Shown here: piece after piece, positions 52,123 through 60,647 of the stretch
Layout: the number at the start of each line of letters is the position of its first letter
How positions within the stretch are numbered: position 1 is the stretch's first letter
Assembly (NCBI RefSeq): GCF_025165795.1
Contig: NZ_JAJAGO010000002.1
Coordinates: 248,001 to 312,000, forward strand
Length of the DNA: 64,000 bases
DNA from: Streptomyces gossypii
GTDB taxonomy: Bacteria > Actinomycetota > Actinomycetes > Streptomycetales > Streptomycetaceae
Direction: 5' to 3'
Notes under the pieces: generated by a model
Databases searched by the model: none
Told to the model about the DNA's origin: nothing
Seen by the model: only the letters and a program-made list of their open reading frames with translations
Translations under genes and position numbers: made by a program

Positions 52123-52878
52123 ATGCGCGTCGCGCTGTTCATCACGTGCTTCAACGACACCCTCTTCCCGGACACCGGCCGCGCCGTGGTGACGCTGCTG
52201 GAGAGGCTCGGCTGCCGGGTGGAGTTCCCGCTGGGACAGACCTGCTGCGGGCAGATGCACTTCAACACCGGCTACCAGCCCGAGTGCGTACCGCTGGTCC
52301 GCCGTTTCACCGAGGTGTTCGACGGCTACGACGCGGTGGTCAGCCCGTCCGGCTCCTGTACGGCGATGGTGCGCGAGTACCACGGCCGGGTCGCCGAAGT
52401 CGCGGGGGACGAGCGGCTCGCCGAAGCCGTGCGGGCCGGGCCGCCGGTCTACGAGCTGTCCGAGTTCCTCGTCGACGTCCTCCAGGTCACCGACGTCGGC
52501 GCGTACTTCCCGCACCGGGTCACCTACCACCCGACCTGCCACTCGCTGCGGATGCTCGGCGTCGGTGACAAGCCGCTCGCCCTGCTGCGGGCGGTCCAGG
52601 GCATCGACCTCGCCGAACTGCCCGCCGCCGACCAGTGCTGCGGCTTCGGCGGTACCTTCGCGCTGAAGAACGCCGACACCTCGGCGGCGATGTGCACGGA
52701 CAAGGTCCGCCACGTCCTGGCCACCGGTGCCGAGGTGCTGTCCGCGGGCGACAACTCCTGCCTGATGCACATCGGCGGCTCGCTCTCCCGGCTCCGTACG
52801 GGCGTCCGTACGCTCCACCTCGCCGAGATCCTCGCCGCCACCCGGGAATCCCCCGTCCGGAAGGTGAAGTCCGCATGA
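52123..52878 (+). CDS. lutA: L-lactate utilisation protein LutA (CCG-domain Fe-S subunit)
   Basis: 251 residues. Two CCG-type cysteine-rich domains: FPLGQTCCGQMHFNTGY with GSCTAMVREYH, and YHPTCHSLRMLGV with ADQCCGFGGTFALKN. It has the LutA/LldE/GlcF family layout. With LutB and LutC it oxidises L-lactate to pyruvate at the membrane or in the cytoplasm. First gene of lutABC; its stop overlaps the lutB start by 4 nt. Controlled by the divergent LldR operator. Confidence 0.95.
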   Translation: MRVALFITCFNDTLFPDTGRAVVTLLERLGCRVEFPLGQTCCGQMHFNTGYQPECVPLVRRFTEVFDGYDAVVSPSGSCTAMVREYHGRVAEVAGDERLAEAVRAGPPVYELSEFLVDVLQVTDVGAYFPHRVTYHPTCHSLRMLGVGDKPLALLRAVQGIDLAELPAADQCCGFGGTFALKNADTSAAMCTDKVRHVLATGAEVLSAGDNSCLMHIGGSLSRLRTGVRTLHLAEILAATRESPVRKVKSA

Positions 52879-54317
52879 GCGACTCGACATATCTGGGCAT
52901 GCCGCCCTTCCCCGAAGCGGCCAGGACCGCGCTCGGCGACACCCAGCTGCGCAGCAATCTGGCACACGCCACCGACACCATCCGCCGCAAGCGGGCCGCG
53001 GTGGTGGCCGAGGTGGACGACTGGGAGGAGCTGCGCGAGGCGGGGCGGGCGGTCAAGGAACGCACCCTGCGCCACCTGGACACCTACCTGGTGCGGTTGG
53101 AGGAGAGGGTCACCGCGGCGGGCGGCCAGGTGCACTGGGCGCGGGACGGCGCGGAGGCCGGGCGGATCGTCACCGAGCTGGTCCGCGCCACAGGCGAGAG
53201 CGAGGTGGTCAAGATCAAGTCGATGGCCACCCAGGAGATCGAGCTGAACGAGACGCTCGCCGAAGCGGGCATCGCCGCCTACGAGACCGATCTGGCCGAG
53301 CTCATCGTCCAGCTCGGCGACGACCATCCCTCCCACATCCTCGTCCCGGCGATCCACCGGAACCGGGCGGAGATCAGGGAGATCTTCGTCCGGGAGATGG
53401 GCGCGTACGGCACCCCCGCCCCGGACGGTCTCACCGACGACCCGGCCCGCCTCGCGGAAGCCGCACGGCTGCATCTGCGGGAGAAGTTCCTGCGCGCGAA
53501 GGTCGGCATCTCCGGCGCCAACTTCCTCGTCGCCGACACCGGGACGGCCGTGGTCGTCGAGTCGGAGGGCAACGGGCGGATGTGTCTGACGCTGCCCGAG
53601 ACGCTCATCTCGGTGGTCGGCATCGAGAAGATCGTGCCCAGCTGGCAGGACCTGGAGGTCTTCCTGCAACTGCTGCCCCGCTCCTCCACGGGCGAGCGGA
53701 TGAACCCCTACACCTCCACCTGGACCGGCACCACCGAAGGCGACGGGCCGAGCACCTTCCACCTGGTGCTGCTGGACGGCGGGCGCAGCGACACCCTCGC
53801 CGACCGCATCGGCAGGCAGGCGCTCAACTGCATCCGCTGCTCCGCCTGCCTCAACGTCTGCCCCGTCTACGAACGGGTCGGCGGGCACGCGTACGGATCG
53901 GTCTACCCCGGACCGATCGGCGCCATCCTCGGCCCCCAGCTGCGCGGCACCGACACGCTGCTGGACCGCTCGCTGCCGTACGCCTCCACACTGTGCGGCG
54001 CCTGCTACGAGGTCTGTCCCGTAAAGATCAACATCCCGGAGGTGCTGGTCCACCTGCGCGCCCAGGTGGTGGACGAGGGCCGCGAACGCCGGGTGCCCAA
54101 AGCCGAACGGATGGCGATGGCCGCCGCCCGCTGGGTGCTCTCCGATCCGGCACGGCTGGCTGCCGCACAGCGTACGGGTGCCCTCGGCGGGCGGCTGCTG
54201 TCCCGCAGGGGGCGCATCGGGCGGCTGCCGGGGCCGCTGTCCCCGTGGAGCGACACCCGGGACGCACCGTCGCCCGCGCGGGAGAGCTTCCGCGCCTGGT
54301 GGAAGAGGACGCACTGA
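52875..54317 (+). CDS. lutB: L-lactate utilisation iron-sulfur protein LutB
   Basis: 480 residues from the ATG at 52875. The N-terminal LUD-type domain includes KSMATQEIELNETLAEAG and NFLVADTGTAVVVESEGNGR. Two [4Fe-4S] motifs: CIRCSACLNVCPVY and CGACYEVCPVKINIP. C-terminal basic region. Overlaps lutA (ATGA) and lutC (TGATG), which shows tight coupling. It carries electrons in lactate oxidation. The frame remains open upstream over lutA, but that is shadow. Confidence 0.95.
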   Translation: MSDSTYLGMPPFPEAARTALGDTQLRSNLAHATDTIRRKRAAVVAEVDDWEELREAGRAVKERTLRHLDTYLVRLEERVTAAGGQVHWARDGAEAGRIVTELVRATGESEVVKIKSMATQEIELNETLAEAGIAAYETDLAELIVQLGDDHPSHILVPAIHRNRAEIREIFVREMGAYGTPAPDGLTDDPARLAEAARLHLREKFLRAKVGISGANFLVADTGTAVVVESEGNGRMCLTLPETLISVVGIEKIVPSWQDLEVFLQLLPRSSTGERMNPYTSTWTGTTEGDGPSTFHLVLLDGGRSDTLADRIGRQALNCIRCSACLNVCPVYERVGGHAYGSVYPGPIGAILGPQLRGTDTLLDRSLPYASTLCGACYEVCPVKINIPEVLVHLRAQVVDEGRERRVPKAERMAMAAARWVLSDPARLAAAQRTGALGGRLLSRRGRIGRLPGPLSPWSDTRDAPSPARESFRAWWKRTH

Positions 54318-55036
54318 TGGACATGCCCGCGAACGTGCCGGAGAACGCTTCGGGGCAGGCGCTGCGGAAGGCGCCGGCGGGAGCGCGCGAGGAGATCCTC
54401 GCCCGCGTCCGCCGCGCGCTGGCCGATGTGCCGGCCGCCGAGGAGCCCGCGGATGTCGCCGTCGCGCGCGACTACGCCCGAGCCGGAGGCCCGGCCCCCG
54501 GCTCCCCCGCCGTACGGGAACTGCTCGTCGAGAGGCTGATCGACTACGACGCTGCCGTACGGACCGTGACCGCCGCCGACGCCGCGTCCGTCGCGGAGGC
54601 CGTCGCACGGTCGGCGGCGGCCCGTACGGCCGGGCCGCTGGTGGTGCCCGACGGCTTCCCCGCCGAGTGGCTCGCCGCGCTGCCGCCCGAGCGGGTGCTG
54701 CGCGACGAACCCCCGCTCGGGGTCGGCGCACTGGACCGGGCCGGTGCCGTGCTGACCACCGCGGCCGCCGCCGTCGCCACCACCGGCACGCTCGTACTGG
54801 ACTGCGGCCCCGGACAGGGCCGCCGCGCGCTGACACTGGTGCCCGACCACCATCTGTGCGTCGTACGGGCCGGGCAGGTCGTCGCCTCCGTGCCCGAGGT
54901 GCTGGCCGGGCTGGAACCGGCCCGGCCGCTCACCTTCATCTCCGGGCCGTCGGCGACCAGCGACATCGAACTGGACCGGATCGAGGGCGTGCACGGGCCG
55001 CGCACGCTGGAAGTGCTGGTGCTGGTGGAGGGCTGA
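54317..55036 (+). CDS. lutC: L-lactate utilisation protein LutC
   Basis: 239 residues. A LUD-domain protein: LTTAAAAVATTGTLVLDCGP and HHLCVVRAGQVVASVPEVLAGL, TFISGPSATSDIELDRIEGVHGPRTLEVLVL, the conserved C-terminal SGPSATSDIE motif. Overlaps the lutB stop. Third subunit of the lactate-oxidation complex. No lactate permease gene lies nearby. Confidence 0.95.
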   Translation: MDMPANVPENASGQALRKAPAGAREEILARVRRALADVPAAEEPADVAVARDYARAGGPAPGSPAVRELLVERLIDYDAAVRTVTAADAASVAEAVARSAAARTAGPLVVPDGFPAEWLAALPPERVLRDEPPLGVGALDRAGAVLTTAAAAVATTGTLVLDCGPGQGRRALTLVPDHHLCVVRAGQVVASVPEVLAGLEPARPLTFISGPSATSDIELDRIEGVHGPRTLEVLVLVEG

Positions 55037-55113
55037 CCGGCGCTGGACGCGGGGCGTGGGCCGTGAGCCGCGGGCCGCGGGGTCGCCCCTTCGTGCGTTC
55101 GCCGCCTCGCGCG

Positions 55114-56406
55114 TCACGCGTGGGCGCCCACCGAGACGGGTCCCACCGTCACCCGGACCGTGCCCTCCATGACCGCGCCGAGCCGGAGCGCCTGTGTGTC
55201 GAGCGCGTCGCGCTGGGCGCCCGTCAGCGCCGTCAGCGGCTCCACGGTGAGATGGATCGTGCGGCCGGAGCGGCGCTGGTGCCACACCCCGGCGGCCATG
55301 CCGTCGATGAGCAGCACCGGGAAGTTGCCCGCCTGGCCGCCGGCGAGGGCACGTTCGGAGGCGCGACCGGGGAAGACGCGCTCGCGCGGGTGGCTGCCCA
55401 CCGAGTAGGCGTCGAAATAGGGAAGCAGCCGAAGACCGCCGTCGGCCGCCGCCCCGCCGTCGGCCGCCGCCCCGGTGGGCTCGGTGAAGGGCGGGTCCGA
55501 GGCGAGGACCCAGGCGGCCGTGCCATCCGGCCCTTCCGGTCCTCCCTCCAGTTCGACCGGCCGGATCTCACCCCGCCCGGCGAGGGAGGCGAACAGCGAG
55601 GAGGCCCAGCCGCGCGGCGCGGCCATCCACTGCGCGAAGTGCTGCGGGGAGGCAGGACCGTAGGAGTGCAGATAGCGCCGTACGACCTCGTCCATCGCGG
55701 CGGCCCCGTCGTCCGGGGTGAAACCCGGCAGCCAGCGGTGCGGACTGGTGTAGGTGACCCGGCGGCCCCGGTTGGGACCGAAGCACAGGGCGCCCCGGTG
55801 CGCGGCGATGGCGGTGGCGCTGCGCCAGCGCGGCCACTTGTCCTGGAACGCCTCCATGACCCGCTCACCGGCCCATGGCCCGGTGCGGGCGACGATTGCC
55901 CCGGTCAGTTCCTCGACCGTCAGTTCGGCGCCGGAGAGCGCGTCGGCGATGGCCGCGACGACCTCGTCGGTCTGGCCCGGTGTCAGCAGGCCGCCGGTCT
56001 CCTGGCCGCCCTTGCCGGTGACCTTGTGCAAGGCGGTGAGCGCGCCGGTCCACAGCGGCAGATCGCGGCTGGGCAGCAGATGGACGGTGCCGCGCGGCCC
56101 GTACGTCTTGACCAGGGTGCGCCCGGTCCACAGCGCGTGCCGGACATCCGTACGGGTGGCGCCCTCCAGCCGCATGCCGAGCGAGAGTTCGGCGGCCGAC
56201 AGCACCTGGGCGTGTGCCCCGCACAGGGCGGCCGCGATCGTGGCCGGGTCGCTTTCCGGGCCGGTGGCGGGGGCGGACAGCGAATGCCGCGCCAGCCGGC
56301 GGGCACGGGCGGCGGCCCAGGAGACGCGCTCGGTGGGGAGATGCGCCGTGGCGTCCACCGTGTTGGTCACCGTGCTCTTTACCGTGCTGGTCACCGTGCT
56401 GGTCAT
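55114..56406 (-). CDS. Winged-helix DNA-binding (AlkZ/HTH_42) family protein
   Basis: 430 residues from the ATG at 56406, with AAGGAG. It opens with an odd TSTVTSTVKSTVTNTV repeat encoded by a 12-nt tandem repeat. Tandem winged-helix folds follow, with RTDVRHALWTGRTLVKTYGPRGTVHLL, VTYTSPHRWLPGF, RRYLHSYGPASPQHFAQWM and LLIDGMAAGVWHQRRSGRTIHLTVEPL, typical of pfam06224. AlkZ homologues are DNA glycosylases that unhook alkylated or cross-linked bases, but the Gln-x-Gln catalytic motif is not evident here, so activity is open. Confidence 0.83.
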   Translation of the reverse strand: MTSTVTSTVKSTVTNTVDATAHLPTERVSWAAARARRLARHSLSAPATGPESDPATIAAALCGAHAQVLSAAELSLGMRLEGATRTDVRHALWTGRTLVKTYGPRGTVHLLPSRDLPLWTGALTALHKVTGKGGQETGGLLTPGQTDEVVAAIADALSGAELTVEELTGAIVARTGPWAGERVMEAFQDKWPRWRSATAIAAHRGALCFGPNRGRRVTYTSPHRWLPGFTPDDGAAAMDEVVRRYLHSYGPASPQHFAQWMAAPRGWASSLFASLAGRGEIRPVELEGGPEGPDGTAAWVLASDPPFTEPTGAAADGGAAADGGLRLLPYFDAYSVGSHPRERVFPGRASERALAGGQAGNFPVLLIDGMAAGVWHQRRSGRTIHLTVEPLTALTGAQRDALDTQALRLGAVMEGTVRVTVGPVSVGAHA

Positions 56407-56523
56407 CGACGGGCTCCTTCGGGGCCGGGGGCTGCTCGGTCCGTACGGAAGGGAGCCTAGGAGGCACTGAGGACAGCTGCTGTCCTCAAGGAAGGGGCGA
56501 TGCCGGTGCCGGTCCTGGAGGCC

Positions 56524-56552
56524 CGGCGCCGGCGCCGGCGCCGGCGCCGGCC
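56524..56552. repeat. GGCGCC hexanucleotide tandem repeat
   Basis: About 4.5 copies of CGGCGC/GGCGCC between the SDR gene's stop (56561) and the AlkZ-like gene's start (56406). A pure GC microsatellite, prone to slippage. Confidence 0.85.
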
Positions 56553-56560
56553 GCACGGAG

Positions 56561-57361
56561 TCACACCGTCTTGACCGCGCCGCCGTCGACCAGGACGTCG
56601 GAGCCCATCACGCTGGCACAGTGCGGAGAGGCCAGAAAGGCGACCTGCGCCGCGACTTCGGACGGCTGCAGCAGCCGGTCGGTGATCATGCCCATCGAGG
56701 CGGGCAGGGACTTGAGGAGCTGCTCCAGTCCGATCCCCATGGAGGCGGCGAGCTGGGCACCGTAGCCGTCCGGGTCCTCGAACAGTGCGGTGCGCACGGG
56801 GCCGGGAGAGACGGTGTTGACGCGGACGCCGGACGGACCGAACTCCTCGGCCAGCGCCTTGCCGAGGGCGGTCAGCGCCGCCTTGGCCGTTGTGTAGACG
56901 ACGGGGCCGGTCTGCGGGGCGCGGGCGCCGTTGGAGGAGATGTTGACGATGCCGCCGCGCTGCCGCAGCAGGCTGGGAAGCGCGGCGCGGGTGGTGCGTA
57001 CGGCGGCGAAGAGGTTCAGCTCGAACGACTTCTGCCATTGCTCGTCGGCGAGGCCGAGGAAGCCCTTGAGCTGGCCGTTGTCGGTGAGGTCGGCGACGTC
57101 ACCGCCACCGACGTTGTTGACGAGGAGGTCGATCTCGCCGAGTTCGGCGGTCGCCCGTTCGACGAAGTGGGCCGGGCCGTCGGCGGTGGACAGATCCACC
57201 GGGACGGCCAGGGCCCCCGTCCGCGCCAGTTCGGGGGTGATGGTGCGGGCGGCGGCGGCCACTCGCATGCCCTCGCTGAGAAGTGTCGTGACGGTGGCGA
57301 GTCCGATGCCCCGGCTCGCGCCCGTCACGACGGCGGTCTTTCCGGTGAGTTCCAGGTCCAT
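56561..57361 (-). CDS. Short-chain dehydrogenase/reductase
   Basis: 266 residues, classical SDR length. TGASRGIGLA (TGxxxGIG), LLVNNVGGG (NNAG variant), NISSNGARAPQTGPVVYTTAKAAL (Ser, YxxxK as YTTAK) and RVNTVSPGPVRTALF. NAD(P)H-dependent; substrate unknown. Divergent from a TetR gene, with two near-identical operators in the ~150-bp gap. Confidence 0.94.
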   Translation of the reverse strand: MDLELTGKTAVVTGASRGIGLATVTTLLSEGMRVAAAARTITPELARTGALAVPVDLSTADGPAHFVERATAELGEIDLLVNNVGGGDVADLTDNGQLKGFLGLADEQWQKSFELNLFAAVRTTRAALPSLLRQRGGIVNISSNGARAPQTGPVVYTTAKAALTALGKALAEEFGPSGVRVNTVSPGPVRTALFEDPDGYGAQLAASMGIGLEQLLKSLPASMGMITDRLLQPSEVAAQVAFLASPHCASVMGSDVLVDGGAVKTV

Positions 57362-57385
57362 GAGAGTTCGTCCTCCAAGAAGATT

Positions 57386-57434
57386 GCATCATTGATGATG
57401 CTGGAAAGCTAATACATGCATCATTGATGTTGCA
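57386..57434. promoter_or_regulatory. Duplicated TetR operator between SDR and TetR
   Basis: Site A GCATCATTGATGATGC (57386-57401) is a perfect 7-2-7 palindrome. Site B TGCATCATTGATGTTGCA (57417-57434) shares the core GCATCATTGATG, 32 bp away (three helical turns). Placed for control of both divergent genes. Confidence 0.85.
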
Positions 57435-57513
57435 AGTGGTGGGCGCAAGGCGACACGCCTGTACTCTTTCTTCGATCGGGTCGGCAACGGGCGCGGCACA
57501 CAGGAGGTCGGGA

Positions 57514-58146
57514 ATGCGGCAGCAGCAGGACCGTCCGCTGCGCGCGGACGCGGAGCGGACCGTACGGGCGATCCTGGAGGCCGCGGAGCGCGTCCTCAGC
57601 GCGGACCCCTCCGCCACGATGGAGCAGATCGCCGAGGCAGCAGGAGTGGCCCGCACCACCGTGCACCGGCGCTTCGCGACCAGGGACGCCCTGGTGGAGG
57701 CCATGACCGCATGGGCGGCCCGGAAGTTCGCCGCAGCCGTGGAAACGGGCGCATCCGACGCCGTGCCGCCGCTGATCGCACTGCACCGGGCGACGGCCAA
57801 CGTGCTGGAGATCAAGCTCGGCTGGGGCTTCGCCATGAGCCGCCCCTCCCCGCCCGGCTCCGAGGTCGCGCGGCTCCACGAGGAGGTCGCCGACAAGTGC
57901 GCGCACCTGTTCGTACGGGCGAGGGACGCGGGCGTGCTGGCGGCCGGTGTGGACCTGGAGTGGGCGCGGCGCGTCTACTACGCGCTGATCCATGAGGCCG
58001 CACAGGAACGCCTGTCCGGGCGCGCGGGCGCGGACCCCGACCCTGACGCGCTGGCCACGCTGGTGGTGGACACGCTGCTGCGCGGCCTCGGCGCCGACGG
58101 CAGCCCGGGCGCGGGCGGCGGTGCGCGGGCCAGAAGCGGGGCGTAG
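57514..58146 (+). CDS. TetR-family transcriptional regulator
   Basis: 210 residues from the ATG at 57514 with CAGGAGG; an earlier in-frame ATG overlaps the operator. HTH: RTVRAILEAAERVLSADPSATMEQIAEAAGVARTTVHRRFATRDALVEAM. Effector domain follows, with a Gly/Ala-rich tail. Likely represses the divergent SDR gene and itself through the duplicated site. Confidence 0.92.
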   Translation: MRQQQDRPLRADAERTVRAILEAAERVLSADPSATMEQIAEAAGVARTTVHRRFATRDALVEAMTAWAARKFAAAVETGASDAVPPLIALHRATANVLEIKLGWGFAMSRPSPPGSEVARLHEEVADKCAHLFVRARDAGVLAAGVDLEWARRVYYALIHEAAQERLSGRAGADPDPDALATLVVDTLLRGLGADGSPGAGGGARARSGA

Positions 58147-58156
58147 GCTGCCCGTG

Positions 58157-58189
58157 CCCGAAGCCGCAACTACGTATTGCGGCTTCGGG
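58157..58189. terminator. Bidirectional terminator
   Basis: 13-bp perfect stem: 58157-58169 (CCCGAAGCCGCAA) with 58177-58189, loop CTACGTA. Between the convergent TetR and Mrr-like genes. Confidence 0.85.
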
Positions 58190-58215
58190 ACCAACGACAG
58201 GGACCGGACAGCCCT

Positions 58216-59285
58216 TCAGTCCAGCGCGTGCAGTTTCGCTCCCGCGCTCCACGACTCCAGCAACCGCCGGTGCACCGCGGTGATCCCGTGCCGCGCGGCG
58301 AGGTCCATGGCAGTGGGGCTGAAGGTAGCCGTCGTGACGAAGAGCGCGACATCCGCCTCGTACTCCACCCGCGCCATGCCGATGAACTTCTGCATCTCCC
58401 GCTCTCCACCCTGCGGTAGGGCGCGAAGTGCTTGCACTGCACCACCAGCGTGCGCCCCTGCGCCGTACGGCCGACCAGGCCGGCGCTCAGGTCGCTGCTG
58501 CCGCTGGTGTTGGCGAGGCCGACGCAGCCGTCGCGGCGGCAGAGACCCGTGATGTGGTCCTCGAACTGGCGCCGGTTCATCGCGTCCAGGGCGGCCGTCC
58601 CTCCGACCGGCATCCTCGTCCGGAGTGACTTGTCGATCCGCGCCAACTCGCGCCGGATCTCCGACATCTCATGGCGCCGCTCCCGGTCGGCCTGCACTGC
58701 GTGACTCAGCAGGGGCATGACGGCCTGCCCGATGACGGCACGCACCGAGTCCTCCGCGACCTGTGCCATGCGCGCGTCGTACTCCTCCATCTCCCGGGCC
58801 ACCGTCTGCGCGATGCGCGCGTCGAGCCACTCGACGAGGCTGTGGACAACTGACTTCTCCACAGGGGATTCGGGCTGTGGAAAAGTCTGCCGCGCTTCGG
58901 CGTCGAGCAGGTACGTACGCACCTGACGTGCGATGACGCTGTCGCGGAGCAGCATCGCGACGTTCAGGACAGTGCGGCGGGAGAAGACGGCAACGGAGCG
59001 CACATGTCGGTCGATTCCACAGAGGTCCTTGAAGGACCTCAGCTCTACACCCTCCACCAAGCGGTAGCCGTTGGCCCTCAGCTCGCCCCGGTGGTCCTTG
59101 ACCAGAGAGCGGATCGCCTCGGTTCCCACCTCGAAGTACGCGGCGACCATCCGCGTCGTCACATGGGTGTCGTCCGGCAGCAGCGACAGCGCCTTCGTCT
59201 TGTCGAGCGCGTCGACCGCTGCCGTGTGCTCCGCCAGGCTCGCGCGCAGCGTCTTCGACTCCAGCAGTACGCCTTCGTGCACCAT
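58216..59285 (-). pseudogene. Frameshifted gene: phage-regulator-like N-domain + Mrr restriction-endonuclease domain
   Basis: The N-terminal ~130 residues (HVTTRMVAAYFEVGTEAIRS, SVAVFSRRTVLNVAMLLRDS, ARQVRTYLLDAEARQ) form a DNA-binding/ORF6N-like domain common in streptomycete restriction-type proteins. A coiled middle follows. The Mrr-type region begins MNRRQFEDHITGLCRRDGC and holds VVQCKHF (the QxK catalytic element). At ~58420 the frame shifts by one base: the true continuation EMQKFIGMARVEYEADVALF to KLHALD is in another frame and ends at 58216. One catalytic Asp position (GxDxGAD) reads SDLSAG. Probably inactive. Confidence 0.75.
58841..58884. other. Three DnaA-box sequences in 44 bp
   Basis: TTGTCCACA (minus strand, 58841-58849; perfect Streptomyces DnaA box), TTCTCCACA (plus, 58855-58863) and TTTTCCACA (minus, 58876-58884). 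They lie inside the frameshifted Mrr-like gene. Confidence 0.7.
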
Positions 59286-59475
59286 GTGTGCCTCCCACCG
59301 GGCAGTGCCCCGTCCCCGGGATGGCCGTCGGCGTGGCTCACCCCCCTGTCAGGGGCAACGAGTCAGGGCGTACGAAGACACGAGCGACGTACGAGTATTT
59401 TTACGACTTCACCGGGACATCGGTCTGGCGACAGCCTGTCGGGGCGGCTCAGCGGGAACGATTCAGCGGGACGGC
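59286..59475. other. 190-bp gene-less gap
   Basis: Between the start of the Mrr-like gene and the stop of the GNAT gene. It is AT-richer (TACGAGTATTTTTACG near 59391-59406), likely the promoter of the Mrr-like gene. Nothing else recognised. Confidence 0.5.
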
Positions 59476-60000
59476 TCAGAGTTGCATCTTGAACCCGAGG
59501 TGGGATGCCTCGAAGCCCAGCCGCTCGTAGAAGCGGTGGGCGTCGATACGGGTGGCGTCCGAGGTGAGCTGGACCAGGGCGCAGCCTTGGCGGCGGGACT
59601 CCTCGATCGCCCAGGCGATGAGCCGGGTGCCCAGGCCGTCGCCGCGCTCGTCGCCGTGCACCCGGACCGCCTCGATCAGGGCGCGGCTGGAGCCCCGCCG
59701 GGAGAGGCCGGGGATCACCGTGAGGTGGAGGGTGCCGACCGTACGGGCCGGGTCGCCCTGTTCGGCGACCATGAGGTGCTGCTGCGGGTCGCCGCTGATC
59801 TGCTCGAACGCCCGCTCGTACGGGGTGAGGTCGTCGGGGCTCTCGCGCTGTGCGCCCAGCGGATCGTCGGCGAGCATGCCGACGAGGGCGGGGAGGTCCG
59901 CCGCCCTCGCGTGCCGCATGGTGAGGTCCCTGGCTTCGGGGCCGGTGGCTTCGGGCCCGGTGGCTGCGGGGGAGGCCCCCGGTGTTGACGCGCTGTTCAT
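59476..60000 (-). CDS. GNAT-family N-acetyltransferase
   Basis: 174 residues if the ATG at 60000 is used; the domain starts at MRHARAADLPALVGM (ATG 59919), which has a weak AGGGA upstream and may be the true start. The acetyl-CoA motif is DERGDGLGTRLIAWAIEES (R/GxGxG variant), with DAHRFYERLGFEASHLGFKMQL at the C-terminus. Substrate unknown. Downstream of a MarR gene on the same strand by 21 bp, likely co-transcribed. Confidence 0.9.
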   Translation of the reverse strand: MNSASTPGASPAATGPEATGPEARDLTMRHARAADLPALVGMLADDPLGAQRESPDDLTPYERAFEQISGDPQQHLMVAEQGDPARTVGTLHLTVIPGLSRRGSSRALIEAVRVHGDERGDGLGTRLIAWAIEESRRQGCALVQLTSDATRIDAHRFYERLGFEASHLGFKMQL

Positions 60001-60020
60001 AACGGCAGGCTACGCCCGGC

Positions 60021-60470
60021 TCAGGCGACCGGATCGAGCGCCCGTACCGCTGCGACGAGCGGGGCCAGTTCGGGCCGCTTCTCCGCGGCTTCGAGGGCTT
60101 CGCGCAGCGCGATGCCGTTGGTGGGGCGGGCCTGTTCGAGCAGGGCGTGCCCGGCCGGGGTGACGTCGGTGTAGATGCCCCGGCGGTCGTCCGGGCACAG
60201 ATAGCGGGACAGCAGGCCGCGGTCCTCGAGGCGGGTGACCAGCCGGGTGGTGGCGCTCTGGCTGAGGACGACGGTGTCGGCCAGCTGGTGCATCCGGAAG
60301 TGGCCGCCGGGGCCGTCGTGCTGTGCGCTGAGTACGTCGAGCACCGTGAACTCGCGCACGCTCAGCTCGTGGCCCGCCTGGAGCGCCCGTTCGATGTGCG
60401 ACTCGATACGGCCGTGGAGGGCGGAGAGCGCGCACCAGCCCTGGGCGGGGCCGGGTTCCGGTGTGGTCAT
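60021..60470 (-). CDS. MarR-family transcriptional regulator
   Basis: 149 residues from the ATG at 60470, with GAGGAG. The winged helix has LSVREFTVLDVLSAQHDGPG, QLADTVVLSQSATTRLVTRLEDRGLL and the wing DDRRGIYTDVTPAGHALL. Divergent from an MFS efflux gene, with palindromic sites in the gap, the usual layout for a MarR-controlled pump. Confidence 0.93.
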   Translation of the reverse strand: MTTPEPGPAQGWCALSALHGRIESHIERALQAGHELSVREFTVLDVLSAQHDGPGGHFRMHQLADTVVLSQSATTRLVTRLEDRGLLSRYLCPDDRRGIYTDVTPAGHALLEQARPTNGIALREALEAAEKRPELAPLVAAVRALDPVA

Positions 60471-60535
60471 GTGCGCTCCTCGATGCCGGGGCCGGGCTCC
60501 TGCACGGGCCCTGGAACACAGGATAGAACACTTCC

Positions 60536-60578
60536 GCAATTGCCTGCGTTTGCATGTATGGGGCGTCTGCAATTATTG
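60536..60578. promoter_or_regulatory. MarR / MFS divergent operator region
   Basis: GCAATTGC (60536-60543) and CAATTATTG (60570-60578) are short palindromes of the MarR type, with TTTGCATG between them. The region is clearly AT-rich against its surroundings. Confidence 0.6.
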
Positions 60579-60647
60579 TCTACGCTGGTAAAGGTTGCGC
60601 GGCGGCATCTGCACCCGCGCCCTCCGTCGAACAGGGAAGGCATCCTC

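Noticed and set aside
56524..56552. GGCGCC run as a CRISPR-like or origin repeat
   Set aside because: Simple hexanucleotide microsatellite without spacers.
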